Below are positions 7,192 to 15,355 of a DNA stretch of 64,000 bases, piece after piece (position 1 is the stretch's first letter; each line of letters begins with the position of its first letter). The DNA is from a virus: IMG/VR virus record IMGVR_UViG_3300009128_001970, positions 1 to 64,000 of that record. The stretch is one strand, 5' to 3'. The translations under genes and the position numbers were made by a program. The notes beneath the pieces are model-generated. The model saw only the letters and a program-made list of their open reading frames with translations, ran no database searches and was not told where the DNA came from.

Positions 7192-7815
7192 CTAAACAGC
7201 TTCTGTAAATATTACAGGATTATTCACAATCTTTTTTCGTAGGACCTTTGGCAACCCTGGATTAACCATAAGGGCTTTCGGTACGACTTCATGTCTAATA
7301 TAATTTCTCATAAAAGAAATATCGAAATTACTTGAATCTATTACGTATGGCACATCCTTTCGGTCACACCAGTCCTCAAACACTGCCTTTCTCGTCTCTA
7401 GAAACGGCCTCAGATACCTTCCGCGCTTCGATGGGATTAATCTAGCCTCTCCATGGAAAGCCGTAAACAGCCAGGTTTCTACAACATCATCAAGGTGGTG
7501 ACACGTAACAACAGGCAAATCACCCGCCTCACGCTCAAAAAAATCGTAGCGAGCCTTCCGCCAAAAGTCTTCTTTAGACATGCCGGGAGGAACGGCCTCT
7601 TTGAGGCCACCAATTATATGGGGAATGCTTTTAGAGCCGCAATAATCAGATACTACATTTTCAGCACTTTGCGCATGGTGGGTGTTGTGATTAAAGTGCA
7701 ACACCAGAATTTCTTTGTTGCTTCGTGAAAGAAAATCTAGAGCTGCCATTGAATCAGGTCCACCCGAGACAGCAATCGCTAGCCTGCGTGGTAATTTCGT
7801 TGATAGTCTAATCAT
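7192..7815 (-). CDS. tilS: tRNA(Ile)-lysidine synthase, N-terminal domain only
   Basis: TilS converts C34 of tRNA-Ile(CAU) to lysidine, so that it reads AUA and is charged with Ile. The PP-loop SGGPDS is at residues 17-22, and VLHFNHNTH, ARYDFFE and CHHLDDVVETWL are family motifs around the tRNA site. RGRYLRPF and the N-Y-I-R-H segment complete the catalytic domain. At 207 residues it lacks the C-terminal domains of the E. coli enzyme (432), as do the shortest bacterial forms. ATG at 7815 is used because the longer frame runs into the tRNA. A CAT-anticodon tRNA ends 7 bases upstream. Confidence 0.88.
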   Translation of the reverse strand: MIRLSTKLPRRLAIAVSGGPDSMAALDFLSRSNKEILVLHFNHNTHHAQSAENVVSDYCGSKSIPHIIGGLKEAVPPGMSKEDFWRKARYDFFEREAGDLPVVTCHHLDDVVETWLFTAFHGEARLIPSKRGRYLRPFLETRKAVFEDWCDRKDVPYVIDSSNFDISFMRNYIRHEVVPKALMVNPGLPKVLRKKIVNNPVIFTEAV

Positions 7816-7822
7816 TTTTAAG

Positions 7823-7900
7823 TGGTAGGGCGACCGGGACTTGAACCCGGAACCCACGGTTTATGAGACCGTTGCTCTGACCAAATTGAGCTATCGCCCT
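7823..7900 (-). tRNA. tRNA with anticodon CAT (probably tRNA-Ile2 or elongator Met)
   Basis: Minus-strand cloverleaf: acceptor AGGGCGA/TCGCCCT, anticodon stem ACGGT/ACCGT, loop CTCATAA, T arm CCGGG-TTCAAGT-CCCGG, encoded CCA. A paired A1-T72 and the absence of three G-C pairs in the anticodon stem exclude an initiator. Location directly upstream of tilS suggests it is the lysidine-modified isoleucine tRNA. Its first 10 bases overlap the end of the upstream gene. Confidence 0.93.
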
Positions 7901-8205
7901 GTAATTTTCTCCAAATATCGAAAGTCATATCCCTCTATCCCGTACGTACCATCTGGAGTCAAAAATAAATGATGTTTAAAAAGGCCAGCCACGGGAATCC
8001 TTGTGCTTACTGGACCAAGATATACCATGTCATATGGCTTGTCAGGATTACCTTTCCAGAAATGACGAACAAATCCAATCATAAAACCATGCTTACGCGC
8101 TTCGTCTCTTTCTTCTTGTGATATACGAAAAATGCTTTGTCGAACACCCTTATTATCACCGACAACACGAATCACATCACCAACGTTTGCATCTCTTACA
8201 TACAT
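7891..8205 (-). CDS. Conserved small protein of unknown function
   Basis: 104 residues from ATG at 8205 (MYVRDANVGDVIRVVGDN), chosen because a separate membrane gene ends at 8214 and AGGGTG precedes this ATG. The N terminus is again a V-G-D beta-barrel beginning. VYLGPVSTRIPVAGLFKHHLF and GYDFRYLEKI follow. The last codons and the stop TAG lie inside the CAT tRNA, an example of extreme gene packing. Confidence 0.5.
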   Translation of the reverse strand: MYVRDANVGDVIRVVGDNKGVRQSIFRISQEERDEARKHGFMIGFVRHFWKGNPDKPYDMVYLGPVSTRIPVAGLFKHHLFLTPDGTYGIEGYDFRYLEKITGR

Positions 8206-8213
8206 CCAGCACC

Positions 8214-8375
8214 CTATAAAAACACCACGTACAGCATTCCAAATATACCAAAAACCATCATCCAAAAGAATAGTTCTACAATCAGAAGGGCAAGAATATA
8301 CGCTCCTGCAACCTTAAAAGCCCAAGCAAAATCACCGGTAAACAGACCAATGAGAAAGATCAGAAAAAGCAGCAT
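8214..8375 (-). CDS. Small two-helix membrane protein (53 aa)
   Basis: ATG at 8375 has a strong ribosome-binding site, AGGAGGGTGAA. The whole product is hydrophobic, with helices at about 2-20 and 24-52 (FLIFLIGLFTGDFAWAF, then a long stretch ending VFGIFGMLYVVFL). A TGGTATAAT promoter-like site lies 20 bases upstream, so this is probably the first gene of the unit leading to the CAT tRNA and tilS. Confidence 0.6.
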   Translation of the reverse strand: MLLFLIFLIGLFTGDFAWAFKVAGAYILALLIVELFFWMMVFGIFGMLYVVFL

Positions 8376-8395
8376 TTCACCCTCCTATTAATTTT

Positions 8396-8404
8396 ATTAT
8401 ACCA
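8396..8404 (-). promoter_or_regulatory. Extended -10 promoter TGGTATAAT
   Basis: The minus strand reads TGG-TATAAT 20 bases upstream of the gene at 8375. The same nine bases occur before genes at 26516 and 28876. The TGn extension can replace a -35 box, and none is clear here. Confidence 0.5.
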
Positions 8405-8427
8405 GGTAGGGAGTGAATTTACACTAA

Positions 8428-8631
8428 TCAGATATCTGCTCGCATCAAATCTTCGGGAGAAAATGACTCTTCAGTATTATCATCAAATTTCACGATAATC
8501 TTTGTAAGACCAGACATCGATCCCTCTGTTGTCATAAACGGCATCGGTACTTTCTCAATACGAATAACAGTGCCGACCCTGCTCATCTGCATAAAGTGGT
8601 ATACTTTAGAACCAACCTTCAAATTTTTCAT
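8428..8631 (-). CDS. Small phage protein with SH3-like barrel
   Basis: 67 residues: LKVGSKVYHFMQMSRVGTVIRI and TKIIVKFDDNTEESFSPEDL. The V-G-x-K-V start, V-G-T-V turn and F-D-D strand resemble small barrel proteins found in many copies in this genome. The start overlaps the end of the upstream membrane gene by 26 bases. Confidence 0.5.
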   Translation of the reverse strand: MKNLKVGSKVYHFMQMSRVGTVIRIEKVPMPFMTTEGSMSGLTKIIVKFDDNTEESFSPEDLMRADI

Positions 8632-8800
8632 TATGTTGAACTCTCTCTTCGTTAAACTTACGTGCTAATTTTATAACAAAATCAGAGAAAGTTTCGGTAA
8701 AAAACCACGGCAAAACTGCATGGATGCCGCAGACAACTGACATCAACATACACGACACAGCAAAGGAGCCAGCTCTCTTAAAATGCTGAGAATACGTCAT
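8606..8800 (-). CDS. Small membrane protein (64 aa)
   Basis: ATG at 8800 comes one base after the stop of the upstream gene. A hydrophobic helix spans about residues 10-31 (GSFAVSCMLMSVVCGIHAVLP), followed by a soluble tail. A longer reading frame to 8848 would overlap the neighbour fully and is less likely. Function unknown. Confidence 0.45.
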   Translation of the reverse strand: MTYSQHFKRAGSFAVSCMLMSVVCGIHAVLPWFFTETFSDFVIKLARKFNEERVQHNEKFEGWF

Positions 8801-8801
8801 G

Positions 8802-8987
8802 TTACTTTTCGTAAGGTGGTGGCACGGTATCATCATTTTCTCCTTCAACTGTCATTACATCTTCTGTACATAGAATACACTCGCCCGAGGGGAACCTCAC
8901 ACGAATTCGTGAAATCGAAAAAACAGCTAATATTTCCCCCATCTCACCCGTCTCTAGACATATCACAAGATCATGTTTCTTGAGCAT
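8802..8987 (-). CDS. Small barrel-type protein (61 aa)
   Basis: ATG at 8987 follows GGAGATACC. LKKHDLVICLETGEMGEILAVF and IRVRFPSGECILCTEDVMTV form six probable beta strands with the D-x-V and G-E-I features of the small SH3-like phage proteins. It overlaps the end of the HExxH membrane gene by 17 bases. Confidence 0.5.
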   Translation of the reverse strand: MLKKHDLVICLETGEMGEILAVFSISRIRVRFPSGECILCTEDVMTVEGENDDTVPPPYEK

Positions 8988-9381
8988 CTCCGGTATCTCC
9001 TGGTAAATTCGAACGAATATATTTCGTCCATGCGTACATTTTTCTTTCAGAAAGATACGAGACAGTCCCTTGATGTGCATACGCTTCGCGTTCGAACGGA
9101 ATAGCGCGATATGCAGCGGGTCCATCTAATCGTTTAACCAGACGAAACCAAAGATAGAAAGCGACGTAAAGAACACCGAATCCAACGATCAATAATTCTA
9201 GCCACTGCTTGAAATGGATCGTTTCGTGTTGCTTTGTTTGGTCGCTCATCTCGGTTCTACAAAATACAAAAAAAACTAAGTTGATAGCGTGAATATCGAT
9301 TGGAGAAAAAGCAGAAAGACACACTGGCACCCTAGAATTTTCAATAAAAATTGGGCCACAGCTCTTACCAGAAGTTGTCAT
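8971..9381 (-). CDS. Membrane protein with HExxH motif (possible metallopeptidase)
   Basis: 136 residues. An amphipathic N-terminal part (VCLSAFSPIDIHAINLVFFVFC) leads to HETIHFKQWLELL, an HExxH motif at the start of a membrane helix (LELLIVGFGVLYVAFYLWF). YRAIPFEREAYAHQG follows. I know this layout (S-x-F-x-P-I, then H-E-x-I-H-x-x-Q-W-x-E, one long helix, then PFExEA) from small phage and bacterial membrane proteins of unproven peptidase activity. ATG at 9381 is kept because the segment before the motif is part of that pattern, and a TATATTTA element lies 23 bases upstream. Confidence 0.6.
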   Translation of the reverse strand: MTTSGKSCGPIFIENSRVPVCLSAFSPIDIHAINLVFFVFCRTEMSDQTKQHETIHFKQWLELLIVGFGVLYVAFYLWFRLVKRLDGPAAYRAIPFEREAYAHQGTVSYLSERKMYAWTKYIRSNLPGDTGDAQET

Positions 9382-9404
9382 AATACTACCCTTTCAACCA
9401 ACTG

Positions 9405-9412
9405 TAAATATA
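9405..9412 (-). promoter_or_regulatory. YATATTTA element (TATATTTA)
   Basis: Minus-strand copy 23 bases upstream of the HExxH membrane protein. It is a member of the recurrent element described under findings, in the short divergent region before the plus-strand protease gene. Confidence 0.35.
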
Positions 9413-9445
9413 CCCCCCAAATCTATAGTTATTAACAGGGCAATT

Positions 9446-10174
9446 ATGACAAGAACATTTTTCATAGCAATTTTTCTGTCTGTATCTGCAGTTTTTTGCA
9501 TTACATTTTTCAACACACCGAAAGTGCACGCAGAAGCACCAAAAGTAATCGCAAACACAACATCTCCCCGTCCCGCAATTATCCAGACGGTGTCCTCAAC
9601 TCGAATGAACGAAAGAACAAGCCGTCACAGCTCTGTAGCTGTTCAAGGCTTAAGCGGCGGACATGGATCGGGAACGTATATCAAGCACAACGACCACTAC
9701 GCTGTTCTAACTGCTCGACATGTTGTCGATGATTCTAATATTTTTTATGTTTCAACCGGAGCAGAGAAAGTCGTTGGTCAAGTAATATGGAAATCAGAAA
9801 CTCATGACATCGCATTGTTGAAAATACCGAGATTGAACTCTAGAAAAGCAGTTAATGTTTCCAGGCATAATCGTCAATTAAGCGTCGGAGACGAAGTGGT
9901 ATACAGCGGTTATCCGGCTAGCTACGACATGTTAACAACAAGAGCATATGTTACAGGTTATGAAGACGGATATAGGGCTGTTCTGCTGCATGGGTTTATT
10001 TGGTTCGGCTACTCTGGTAGCGGCGTGTTCAATGCTCAAGGAGACATCGTGGGTATAGTCGTTGCGGTCGGTGTACAGGAATACGATGAAACGAGGCAGG
10101 TACTAGAAGACCTTGTTTATATGCATGAACTGAGCGCTGATCACGTTGCCAGAATCCGACATGCCTTAAGATGA
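9446..10174 (+). CDS. Exported trypsin-like serine protease (S1/DegP-type fold)
   Basis: 242 residues with an N-terminal signal peptide (FFIAIFLSVSAVFCITFF, cleavage probably near VHA-EA). The catalytic triad is visible: His92 in LTARHVV, Asp121 in THDIALLK, Ser190 in GYSGSG. GHGSGTYI before the histidine is the usual strand. No PDZ domain follows, unlike DegP. It should act in the periplasm, perhaps on host envelope proteins or incoming phage. It is transcribed divergently from the HExxH membrane gene and converges with the next gene, overlapping by 9 bases. Confidence 0.85.
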   Translation: MTRTFFIAIFLSVSAVFCITFFNTPKVHAEAPKVIANTTSPRPAIIQTVSSTRMNERTSRHSSVAVQGLSGGHGSGTYIKHNDHYAVLTARHVVDDSNIFYVSTGAEKVVGQVIWKSETHDIALLKIPRLNSRKAVNVSRHNRQLSVGDEVVYSGYPASYDMLTTRAYVTGYEDGYRAVLLHGFIWFGYSGSGVFNAQGDIVGIVVAVGVQEYDETRQVLEDLVYMHELSADHVARIRHALR

Positions 10175-10984
10175 TTCGACGCTTATAATCTCGAGCGGCG
10201 TTGCAATATACTCATTCCATAATCCAGTCTGTACGCCCTCTGGATCTAAGCACTTGTCTAAATCATAGCAAATATTATTCGCTGCCCTACCGGGATACTC
10301 AAGGCGATACATGTTGCACGCTCGTCTGCCGTTATCCAGAGCCAAAGACTTTATATCGCTACGGAACGCAGCCCTTACATTTCCTACTAACCTAACAGTA
10401 AGAGTGGAAGTCTTTCTGAAAAACATCCGCTCAGCTACAGTGAAAGTTGAAATATCAAATTGCTCTCCAGCTTCTATCGCGCGGGACAAACGATCTAACC
10501 CATCCGGGCTTGTAAAGTGCCATAGATCTGCTGGATTTTCCAGGGTACCATAAAGCTGCGTCGTGTATTCATCGTCCAACATCACATATGGTTCGATATC
10601 CCCACGAGAATAAAAGTATGCAAACTTCAATTTAGAGACGTCTGGGAAGTAATGGCTAAATTCATTCTCGAACCCCCAAAAGCGATGGTTCACGAAGTCC
10701 TCTATGAAATCAAGAACATTTTTGCTTGTCAGGAGGTCATATCTATCCACCTCTACTGTGAGCTGATAGCCCCAGAATTTTGCAATAAGTTGTACGAATC
10801 GATCCATATCTTCTTGTGTGCAAAAAGACATATGTTTACAGCTGATTTTACCTGACCTCGTGTCGAATCCACGGGACTGAAGCTCTATTAATTCTTCCAC
10901 AACGGTACGCCATTCGCCTAACGTAAAAAATACCTCAGCTGGACGGATATACCCAAGCACCTTAAATTTTTCGAAGTTACCCAT
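10166..10984 (-). CDS. Unknown phage protein, possible ADP-ribosyltransferase-like fold
   Basis: 272 residues from ATG at 10984, which overlaps the stop of the large upstream gene by 8 bases. The second half (LWHFTSPDGLDRL, FDISTFTVAERMFFRK, RLVGNVRAAFRSDIKS, NEYIATPLEIISV) reads like a compact alpha/beta enzyme. A W/Y-H-F-T-S beginning and a late E-Y-I-x-T-P strand would fit the ADP-ribosyltransferase fold, but the diagnostic residues are not certain. It is the most downstream gene of the LREY-motif block and itself lacks the motif. Confidence 0.45.
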   Translation of the reverse strand: MGNFEKFKVLGYIRPAEVFFTLGEWRTVVEELIELQSRGFDTRSGKISCKHMSFCTQEDMDRFVQLIAKFWGYQLTVEVDRYDLLTSKNVLDFIEDFVNHRFWGFENEFSHYFPDVSKLKFAYFYSRGDIEPYVMLDDEYTTQLYGTLENPADLWHFTSPDGLDRLSRAIEAGEQFDISTFTVAERMFFRKTSTLTVRLVGNVRAAFRSDIKSLALDNGRRACNMYRLEYPGRAANNICYDLDKCLDPEGVQTGLWNEYIATPLEIISVESS

Positions 10985-13100
10985 TTTCTGGCCTAAATTC
11001 AATCGGCCATTCTTGCTCAGGCCACCGAGACATTAAATAATACTGCCAAGTGTCTCTAATCTTTGTCATCAGGGGGGACAACTCTTCTTCAGAGTAGCCC
11101 TTGCTTAGTCCTGTAGCGTAGATCTTATTGAGGTCTTCATCAATTTCATCCGCTGCATGCGACTCATGCCTCTTAGATTTAAGAACAAGGCTGGACACGT
11201 ATGAGGGCACCTCAGCCTCACTTGTGTAGTAATAATCAGCACGATCTAAGGATTTCCATATCTCAGAATCCGGGACGTTCCTCTGTACATCCATTAGGAC
11301 ATCTGTGGACTGTCCTGAATGTTCTAGCTCGTGGCGAATATCAGCTTCAATTTCTACTTTAAGCTTTTCTACTTCTTCGTCTGAGTAGTCTGTTGGCATT
11401 TGAAGATTAATTCGAATATCTGATTCTTCTCGCTGCTCATCAGTCGCATCTAGATCAAATTCATAGCTTGCATCGCTGTTAAAAATATCTGCTGGCTCCA
11501 TTTTCACATACACATTTCGCAGCCACAACACTGCTTCTGGTAACTCAACTTCTACTTGAAACCCAAGCGGACCCTGTGCCGCAAACGCACCCCTGAGGTC
11601 TTCATCTAAAAGATATTCGATAACTTCATCAGCTATCAATGTTGCGACCTTCTCAAGCTTCCGGCCAGTTAATGATTTTTCGATCAATAGAGCCCTCACG
11701 TACCCACGTAATATATCTTCGTTCAGGTGTTTGTTCAGCAAAGCCAAGAGCTCTTCGTCTTTCTTGTCTAATAGTTGTCCAAATGGCGGAACCACAATTC
11801 CCTTTTTGTCTCTTGGGCCTTTTTCAATAAAGCCAGGAATATCCTCTTTCTTCGCTTCAATCGCTTCAATCGCCTTTCGCTGTTCATCTGACGTAAGCAT
11901 TTTGATTACATCTTCGGGATGTCGTGTTGCTCTTAAGCCAGAGAGATTAAATTTACTTTGACCCTTTTTCCATTGCTTTAATTCTTCACCGGACATCCAG
12001 GATGGTTTTGTTGCTGGCCGGTGGTGGCCACGTCCATACAGGGAAGGCATCATCTCATCCCACAACTCTTCCTTGTCCATACTCTTACCCATGAACTCGA
12101 TCTCTTTACCCGCCTCGTTCCAGACATCTTCAGGAACTAGTACTTCGGAACCATGATCATATCGATGTAAACCACCTGATTTAGCTATAACCCACTGTGG
12201 TACTTTATAGGCGTATACGTGACCAGATCTACCGTGATTGATCGCTATATCAATTGGGTTGGGGGTTAAGAAAACGCCGGACTTAACTGGACTATCAAGC
12301 CAGTGTCGTTGCCAGTTGTCGGTTCCTGGAACGTCTACATAGTCGCCTGTTCTTTCATGCGTGTCCGGGTCAATTGCATCCGGGTCCCACTCTTGAAAAT
12401 ACGACATTTTCGGCTGGGGACGAGCGGGACGAAAGCGATTAATGTGATACAGGACACGTTTGTCTTTCTGGCTTCGGACGGTTTTTTCCAAACAAAGCTT
12501 GATGTATCGTCTTACTAAATTTTCATTCTGCTTACTCAACACTGGGAGATCCATCACAGCGCCAGGGTCGACGTCGGGCTGTACACTCCCTAAATCGCAG
12601 GGCGCATTGAGCACAACATTAACAAAGTGCGGTACCGCTGTGAGTCCCATAGATTCTACAAGCTTAACAAAAGCCTGTAGATGGTCTGCTCTATCTTCCC
12701 AGATATGTACTTCTTGTAAGTCAGGCAATTTTTCAGCTAGCTTTTCAATCATTGAAGATTTCCACGGCAGAGTCCTAACATCTCCAGTGGGCTTAAGCAA
12801 GATCTCTTCAAACGTTAGCCCTCCCATAGCAAGAAGCTCTGCTATCCGACCAACTAATTCAGGTTTTCTTGTGCGACCTGTCATTAAAATCGCATATACA
12901 TTGGGGTCGGCTATACTGCTATGTGCACTAGACACTGTGCTGCCTATCCACAAATCATTGGGAGGATCGATTACACAGGGCGGTGACAACGATTGTAGCG
13001 TATCGTACCAATGACCGATGTGACCTTCCCAATCGTCGGGATGCATCGGGCTCATGAAAAGAGTTGCATCAAAATCGTATATGTGCAACTGAGTTTTCAT
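10977..13100 (-). CDS. Three-module protein: HAD phosphatase-like, ART-like, and HELEH metallopeptidase-like, separated by LREY-type linkers
   Basis: 707 residues. Residues 1-165 are a HAD domain (IYDFDATLF; TGRTRKPEL; IWEDRADHL) like that of Swiss-army-knife RNA-repair proteins. Residues 215-460 start with LYHINRFRPARPQPK and contain GVFLTPNPIDIAINHG and HVYAYKVP, an arrangement resembling the ADP-ribosyltransferase/RES folds. Residues 476-707 carry RHELEH (589-594) with a later Glu-rich SEAEVPSY (627-634), a zincin-like pair also found in the protein at 59695-60531. LVRRYIKLCLEK (195-206) and ILRGYVRALLIEK (463-475) separate the modules and match the recurring linker. It may be a polyprotein cleaved in the capsid. 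Confidence 0.6.
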   Translation of the reverse strand: MKTQLHIYDFDATLFMSPMHPDDWEGHIGHWYDTLQSLSPPCVIDPPNDLWIGSTVSSAHSSIADPNVYAILMTGRTRKPELVGRIAELLAMGGLTFEEILLKPTGDVRTLPWKSSMIEKLAEKLPDLQEVHIWEDRADHLQAFVKLVESMGLTAVPHFVNVVLNAPCDLGSVQPDVDPGAVMDLPVLSKQNENLVRRYIKLCLEKTVRSQKDKRVLYHINRFRPARPQPKMSYFQEWDPDAIDPDTHERTGDYVDVPGTDNWQRHWLDSPVKSGVFLTPNPIDIAINHGRSGHVYAYKVPQWVIAKSGGLHRYDHGSEVLVPEDVWNEAGKEIEFMGKSMDKEELWDEMMPSLYGRGHHRPATKPSWMSGEELKQWKKGQSKFNLSGLRATRHPEDVIKMLTSDEQRKAIEAIEAKKEDIPGFIEKGPRDKKGIVVPPFGQLLDKKDEELLALLNKHLNEDILRGYVRALLIEKSLTGRKLEKVATLIADEVIEYLLDEDLRGAFAAQGPLGFQVEVELPEAVLWLRNVYVKMEPADIFNSDASYEFDLDATDEQREESDIRINLQMPTDYSDEEVEKLKVEIEADIRHELEHSGQSTDVLMDVQRNVPDSEIWKSLDRADYYYTSEAEVPSYVSSLVLKSKRHESHAADEIDEDLNKIYATGLSKGYSEEELSPLMTKIRDTWQYYLMSRWPEQEWPIEFRPENG

Positions 13101-13771
13101 ACGCCCAATTCCTTTAGCTGTTCCACAGTGTCTACGCTTCCGCCCGGCAGATGCCAGATACCAATTCCGCCGGCGGCATTCCAGCTGTCGACGGTCGTAA
13201 GTTTATCATCAATAAGTATGTTGGGAATGCCGTTGGTCGTTGCATACCTGGCTTTCTGTTTGGCTGGTGACATAATAATTTGAGAAGGTTGAGGCTTAAG
13301 CCACCTGTGTATCCACAATTCCTTCCCTTCGGCCGTTGTCATAACAGCTCCCTCTCTCGCCCTAATTTCAGCAGTCAGTATATTCACAGTCCGACCAGTC
13401 CCCGTCAGAAATGGCCAAAGTTTTTCCAGAGCGTCAGCATGTGGCTTCATCTCAGCAAATATAGGACCAGGATTTGCTCCAACAGCACCCATCATAAAAT
13501 TTCGAACCGACTTAATATCTAAATCAGGACGACCCTTTGCGCGCCAATCTGGACCGAGCTCTCCGCGTACTTTTGCTAGCCTCTTCTCGTAACCCTTCGT
13601 AATTTCAATCCCTGGAGAGATGCCACCGCCCAAAAGACCGTTGATAAATCTCACAATCATATCTTCAAAATTTACCAAAACGCCGTCCATGTCACAGAAT
13701 ATCTGGGACTCGGGTTGCACTCGAGCAGTCACTTGCAGCACCTCACTGATGTATTCGCGAAGTAAGCTCAC
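13097..13771 (-). CDS. HAD-family 5'-nucleotidase-like phosphatase with N-terminal LREY motif
   Basis: 224 residues from a GTG at 13771 that overlaps the upstream TGA (GTGA); AGGAAAT lies upstream. The N terminus SLLREYISEVLQ is the recurring helix, then a HAD domain: FCDMDGVLVNFE (motif I), ILTAEI (motif II), PAKQKARYA (motif III lysine) and LIDDKLTTVDSW (motif IV). The family removes phosphate from nucleotides or repairs RNA ends. With the 2H phosphoesterase next door, RNA-end processing is one option and nucleotide metabolism the other. Confidence 0.75.
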   Translation of the reverse strand: MSLLREYISEVLQVTARVQPESQIFCDMDGVLVNFEDMIVRFINGLLGGGISPGIEITKGYEKRLAKVRGELGPDWRAKGRPDLDIKSVRNFMMGAVGANPGPIFAEMKPHADALEKLWPFLTGTGRTVNILTAEIRAREGAVMTTAEGKELWIHRWLKPQPSQIIMSPAKQKARYATTNGIPNILIDDKLTTVDSWNAAGGIGIWHLPGGSVDTVEQLKELGV

Positions 13772-14232
13772 CTTAATATTTCCTCTATTCTGCCGCACAC
13801 AACGATTGAGGTAATAGCCTCAAAATTATGCTTATCGATAACTGGCTTAAACTTCCAATTAGACATCGCAGGCTTGCCACCCTCTGCTGGATTCGTAGCA
13901 ATAGTGATGTGAGGATATTCTGGTCCCTTCATCGGAAGAGGTAATCCTTCCAGATCAACTAGCGCAGTCATGACCTGAGCCGATTGTGCAATTCCCACGA
14001 CTCTCACGCAAAGGTCTTGGTCAAGCCATTGCGACGGTAACCGTAATTTCTGGTTGGGTGGATTAATAATCGTCATGTGATGAGCAAAGACTTTCCAGCC
14101 TTCGGGAGCAAAAGCGGCTAGCTTCTGATGTGACGCGTCGTCCAGAACAAATGCTGTATATTCTATCCCATAGCCCTGACCAAGATTTATCTCTGTCAAA
14201 AGCTCGCTTATGTATTCACGGAGAAGGTTCAT
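13768..14232 (-). CDS. 2H phosphoesterase (Swiss-army-knife RNA-repair type) with N-terminal LREY motif
   Basis: 154 residues. MNLLREYISELLTE is followed by a two-histidine phosphoesterase domain: HHMTI (His52, Thr54) and PHITIAT (His108, Thr110), the pair of HxT motifs that handle 2',3'-cyclic phosphates. YGIEYTAFVLDDASHQKL and GWKVFAHHMTI match the domain that accompanies HAD domains in RNA-repair proteins. The enzyme should open cyclic phosphates left by ribonucleases on cut tRNA. Its ATG lies inside the stop region of the next gene upstream (ATGA-type overlap). Confidence 0.8.
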   Translation of the reverse strand: MNLLREYISELLTEINLGQGYGIEYTAFVLDDASHQKLAAFAPEGWKVFAHHMTIINPPNQKLRLPSQWLDQDLCVRVVGIAQSAQVMTALVDLEGLPLPMKGPEYPHITIATNPAEGGKPAMSNWKFKPVIDKHNFEAITSIVVCGRIEEILR

Positions 14233-14876
14233 TATTCAATCTCCACCAGTTTTCCAGCTGCACGAAGCGCATCGATGGTTTTGGGAGGTGCCGTGTATCT
14301 CTTACTGAGCGGTGAATCAACCCAGCGAGTATCATCAGATTTTTCTGCGGTGAATGCTGGTACCGTTGTCTTCATGGCTATCCACTGCTGGCAGTTATCT
14401 TCCCATTCTGGAGTTAGCGTATCTTTCATGTCATCTAATTGATGCGCTGTGACGTCCGGTCGGTTGTTCATATAGTATTCCCATACACGTCGAGCATAAG
14501 GAGAAACCGAACTTCTATCTGAAATTAAGCCGCCAGATCCGTCAAGCGATGCGTACTCAATTGCAACATCATATACTAACGGACCCCAACCGTGAGTTGC
14601 TCCAGAACCTTCCACCACGAATGCATCGCCACAAGGTCCGGTCTCTGACGGTCTTGGCTTGGCAATTTCTATTCCTGCGTGTATGGAATTATCATACCTC
14701 TCCCCGTGCTCCTCTCTAGTCCTCCACCGATTTCCCTTCTCATCGCCGATGTATACGAACACTGATGAACCGCCGTACCTTTTTAGTATTGTCACGAAAG
14801 CACCCTCAGGAAGATCTTCCACGGTCTTGGCAGCTTCGGTGAGCAGAGCTCGGATATATTCGCGAAGCAGGTTCAT
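14232..14876 (-). CDS. LREY-motif protein, acetyltransferase-like unknown
   Basis: 214 residues. MNLLREYIRALLTEA leads into a soluble domain with GPCGDAFVVEGSGATHGWG, PLVYDVAIEYAS, SDRSSVSPYARRVWEYY and TPEWEDNCQQW. The pattern G-W-G-P-L-x-Y-D-V-A-x-E and VW-x-Y resembles proteins I have seen in large marine phages, possibly with an acetyltransferase-like (GNAT) core, but the acetyl-CoA loop is not clear. One- or four-base overlaps with both neighbours place it in the cargo operon. Confidence 0.55.
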   Translation of the reverse strand: MNLLREYIRALLTEAAKTVEDLPEGAFVTILKRYGGSSVFVYIGDEKGNRWRTREEHGERYDNSIHAGIEIAKPRPSETGPCGDAFVVEGSGATHGWGPLVYDVAIEYASLDGSGGLISDRSSVSPYARRVWEYYMNNRPDVTAHQLDDMKDTLTPEWEDNCQQWIAMKTTVPAFTAEKSDDTRWVDSPLSKRYTAPPKTIDALRAAGKLVEIE

Positions 14877-15355
14877 TTTGGTCCCACATAAACTACATTA
14901 CCAGATGATGGGTAATCACGACCCACCGACTTCCAGACTCGCTGCGCGGTGCCGGAAGTAGAACCCGCTGCACACTCATCAGCGCCGACAAAGGCACCAC
15001 GATTACCAACATGCTTACCAATCTCTTCAATTATTGCCTTGTATAACTTCTTACCGTATCCAAATCCCCTAAAAGCTTCATCCACATGAGATTCTCCTAT
15101 CGCATATAGCGTCGGCCCCAGGGTCGGAAATTTCGGATTATCGTAATCATAACCCTGAGCTTTGAGTTTCTCTACATCTTCTGTACAGTGCTCGTACTTA
15201 AGAACTTCGCGAGCTGTAGCTGAGCCTATTCTCATTCCGCTCATCATTATAGCAGCTGCGACTCCATTTCCATAATTTTGTACTCTGATAGTGACTCCAG
15301 AAGAGTCAGCGTCTTCGGTCAAGATCTCTCTTATATACTCACGCAGCGGATTCAT
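14873..15355 (-). CDS. GNAT-family N-acetyltransferase with N-terminal LREY motif
   Basis: 160 residues from ATG at 15355 (MNPLREYIREILTED); an upstream in-frame start would add seven residues before the motif. The GNAT core is SHVDEAFRGFGYGKKLYKAI, whose R-x-x-G-x-G loop binds the pyrophosphate of acetyl-CoA, followed by VGADECAAGSTSGTAQRVWKS. The substrate could be a protein, tRNA or small molecule. The overlap with both neighbours is 4 and 17 bases. Confidence 0.75.
   Translation of the reverse strand: MNPLREYIREILTEDADSSGVTIRVQNYGNGVAAAIMMSGMRIGSATAREVLKYEHCTEDVEKLKAQGYDYDNPKFPTLGPTLYAIGESHVDEAFRGFGYGKKLYKAIIEEIGKHVGNRGAFVGADECAAGSTSGTAQRVWKSVGRDYPSSGNVVYVGPK

Noticed and set aside
7816-7857. 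Upstream start of tilS at 7857
   Set aside because: It would place the N terminus inside the tRNA gene and add residues unlike TilS; the ATG at 7815 starts right before the PP-loop domain.
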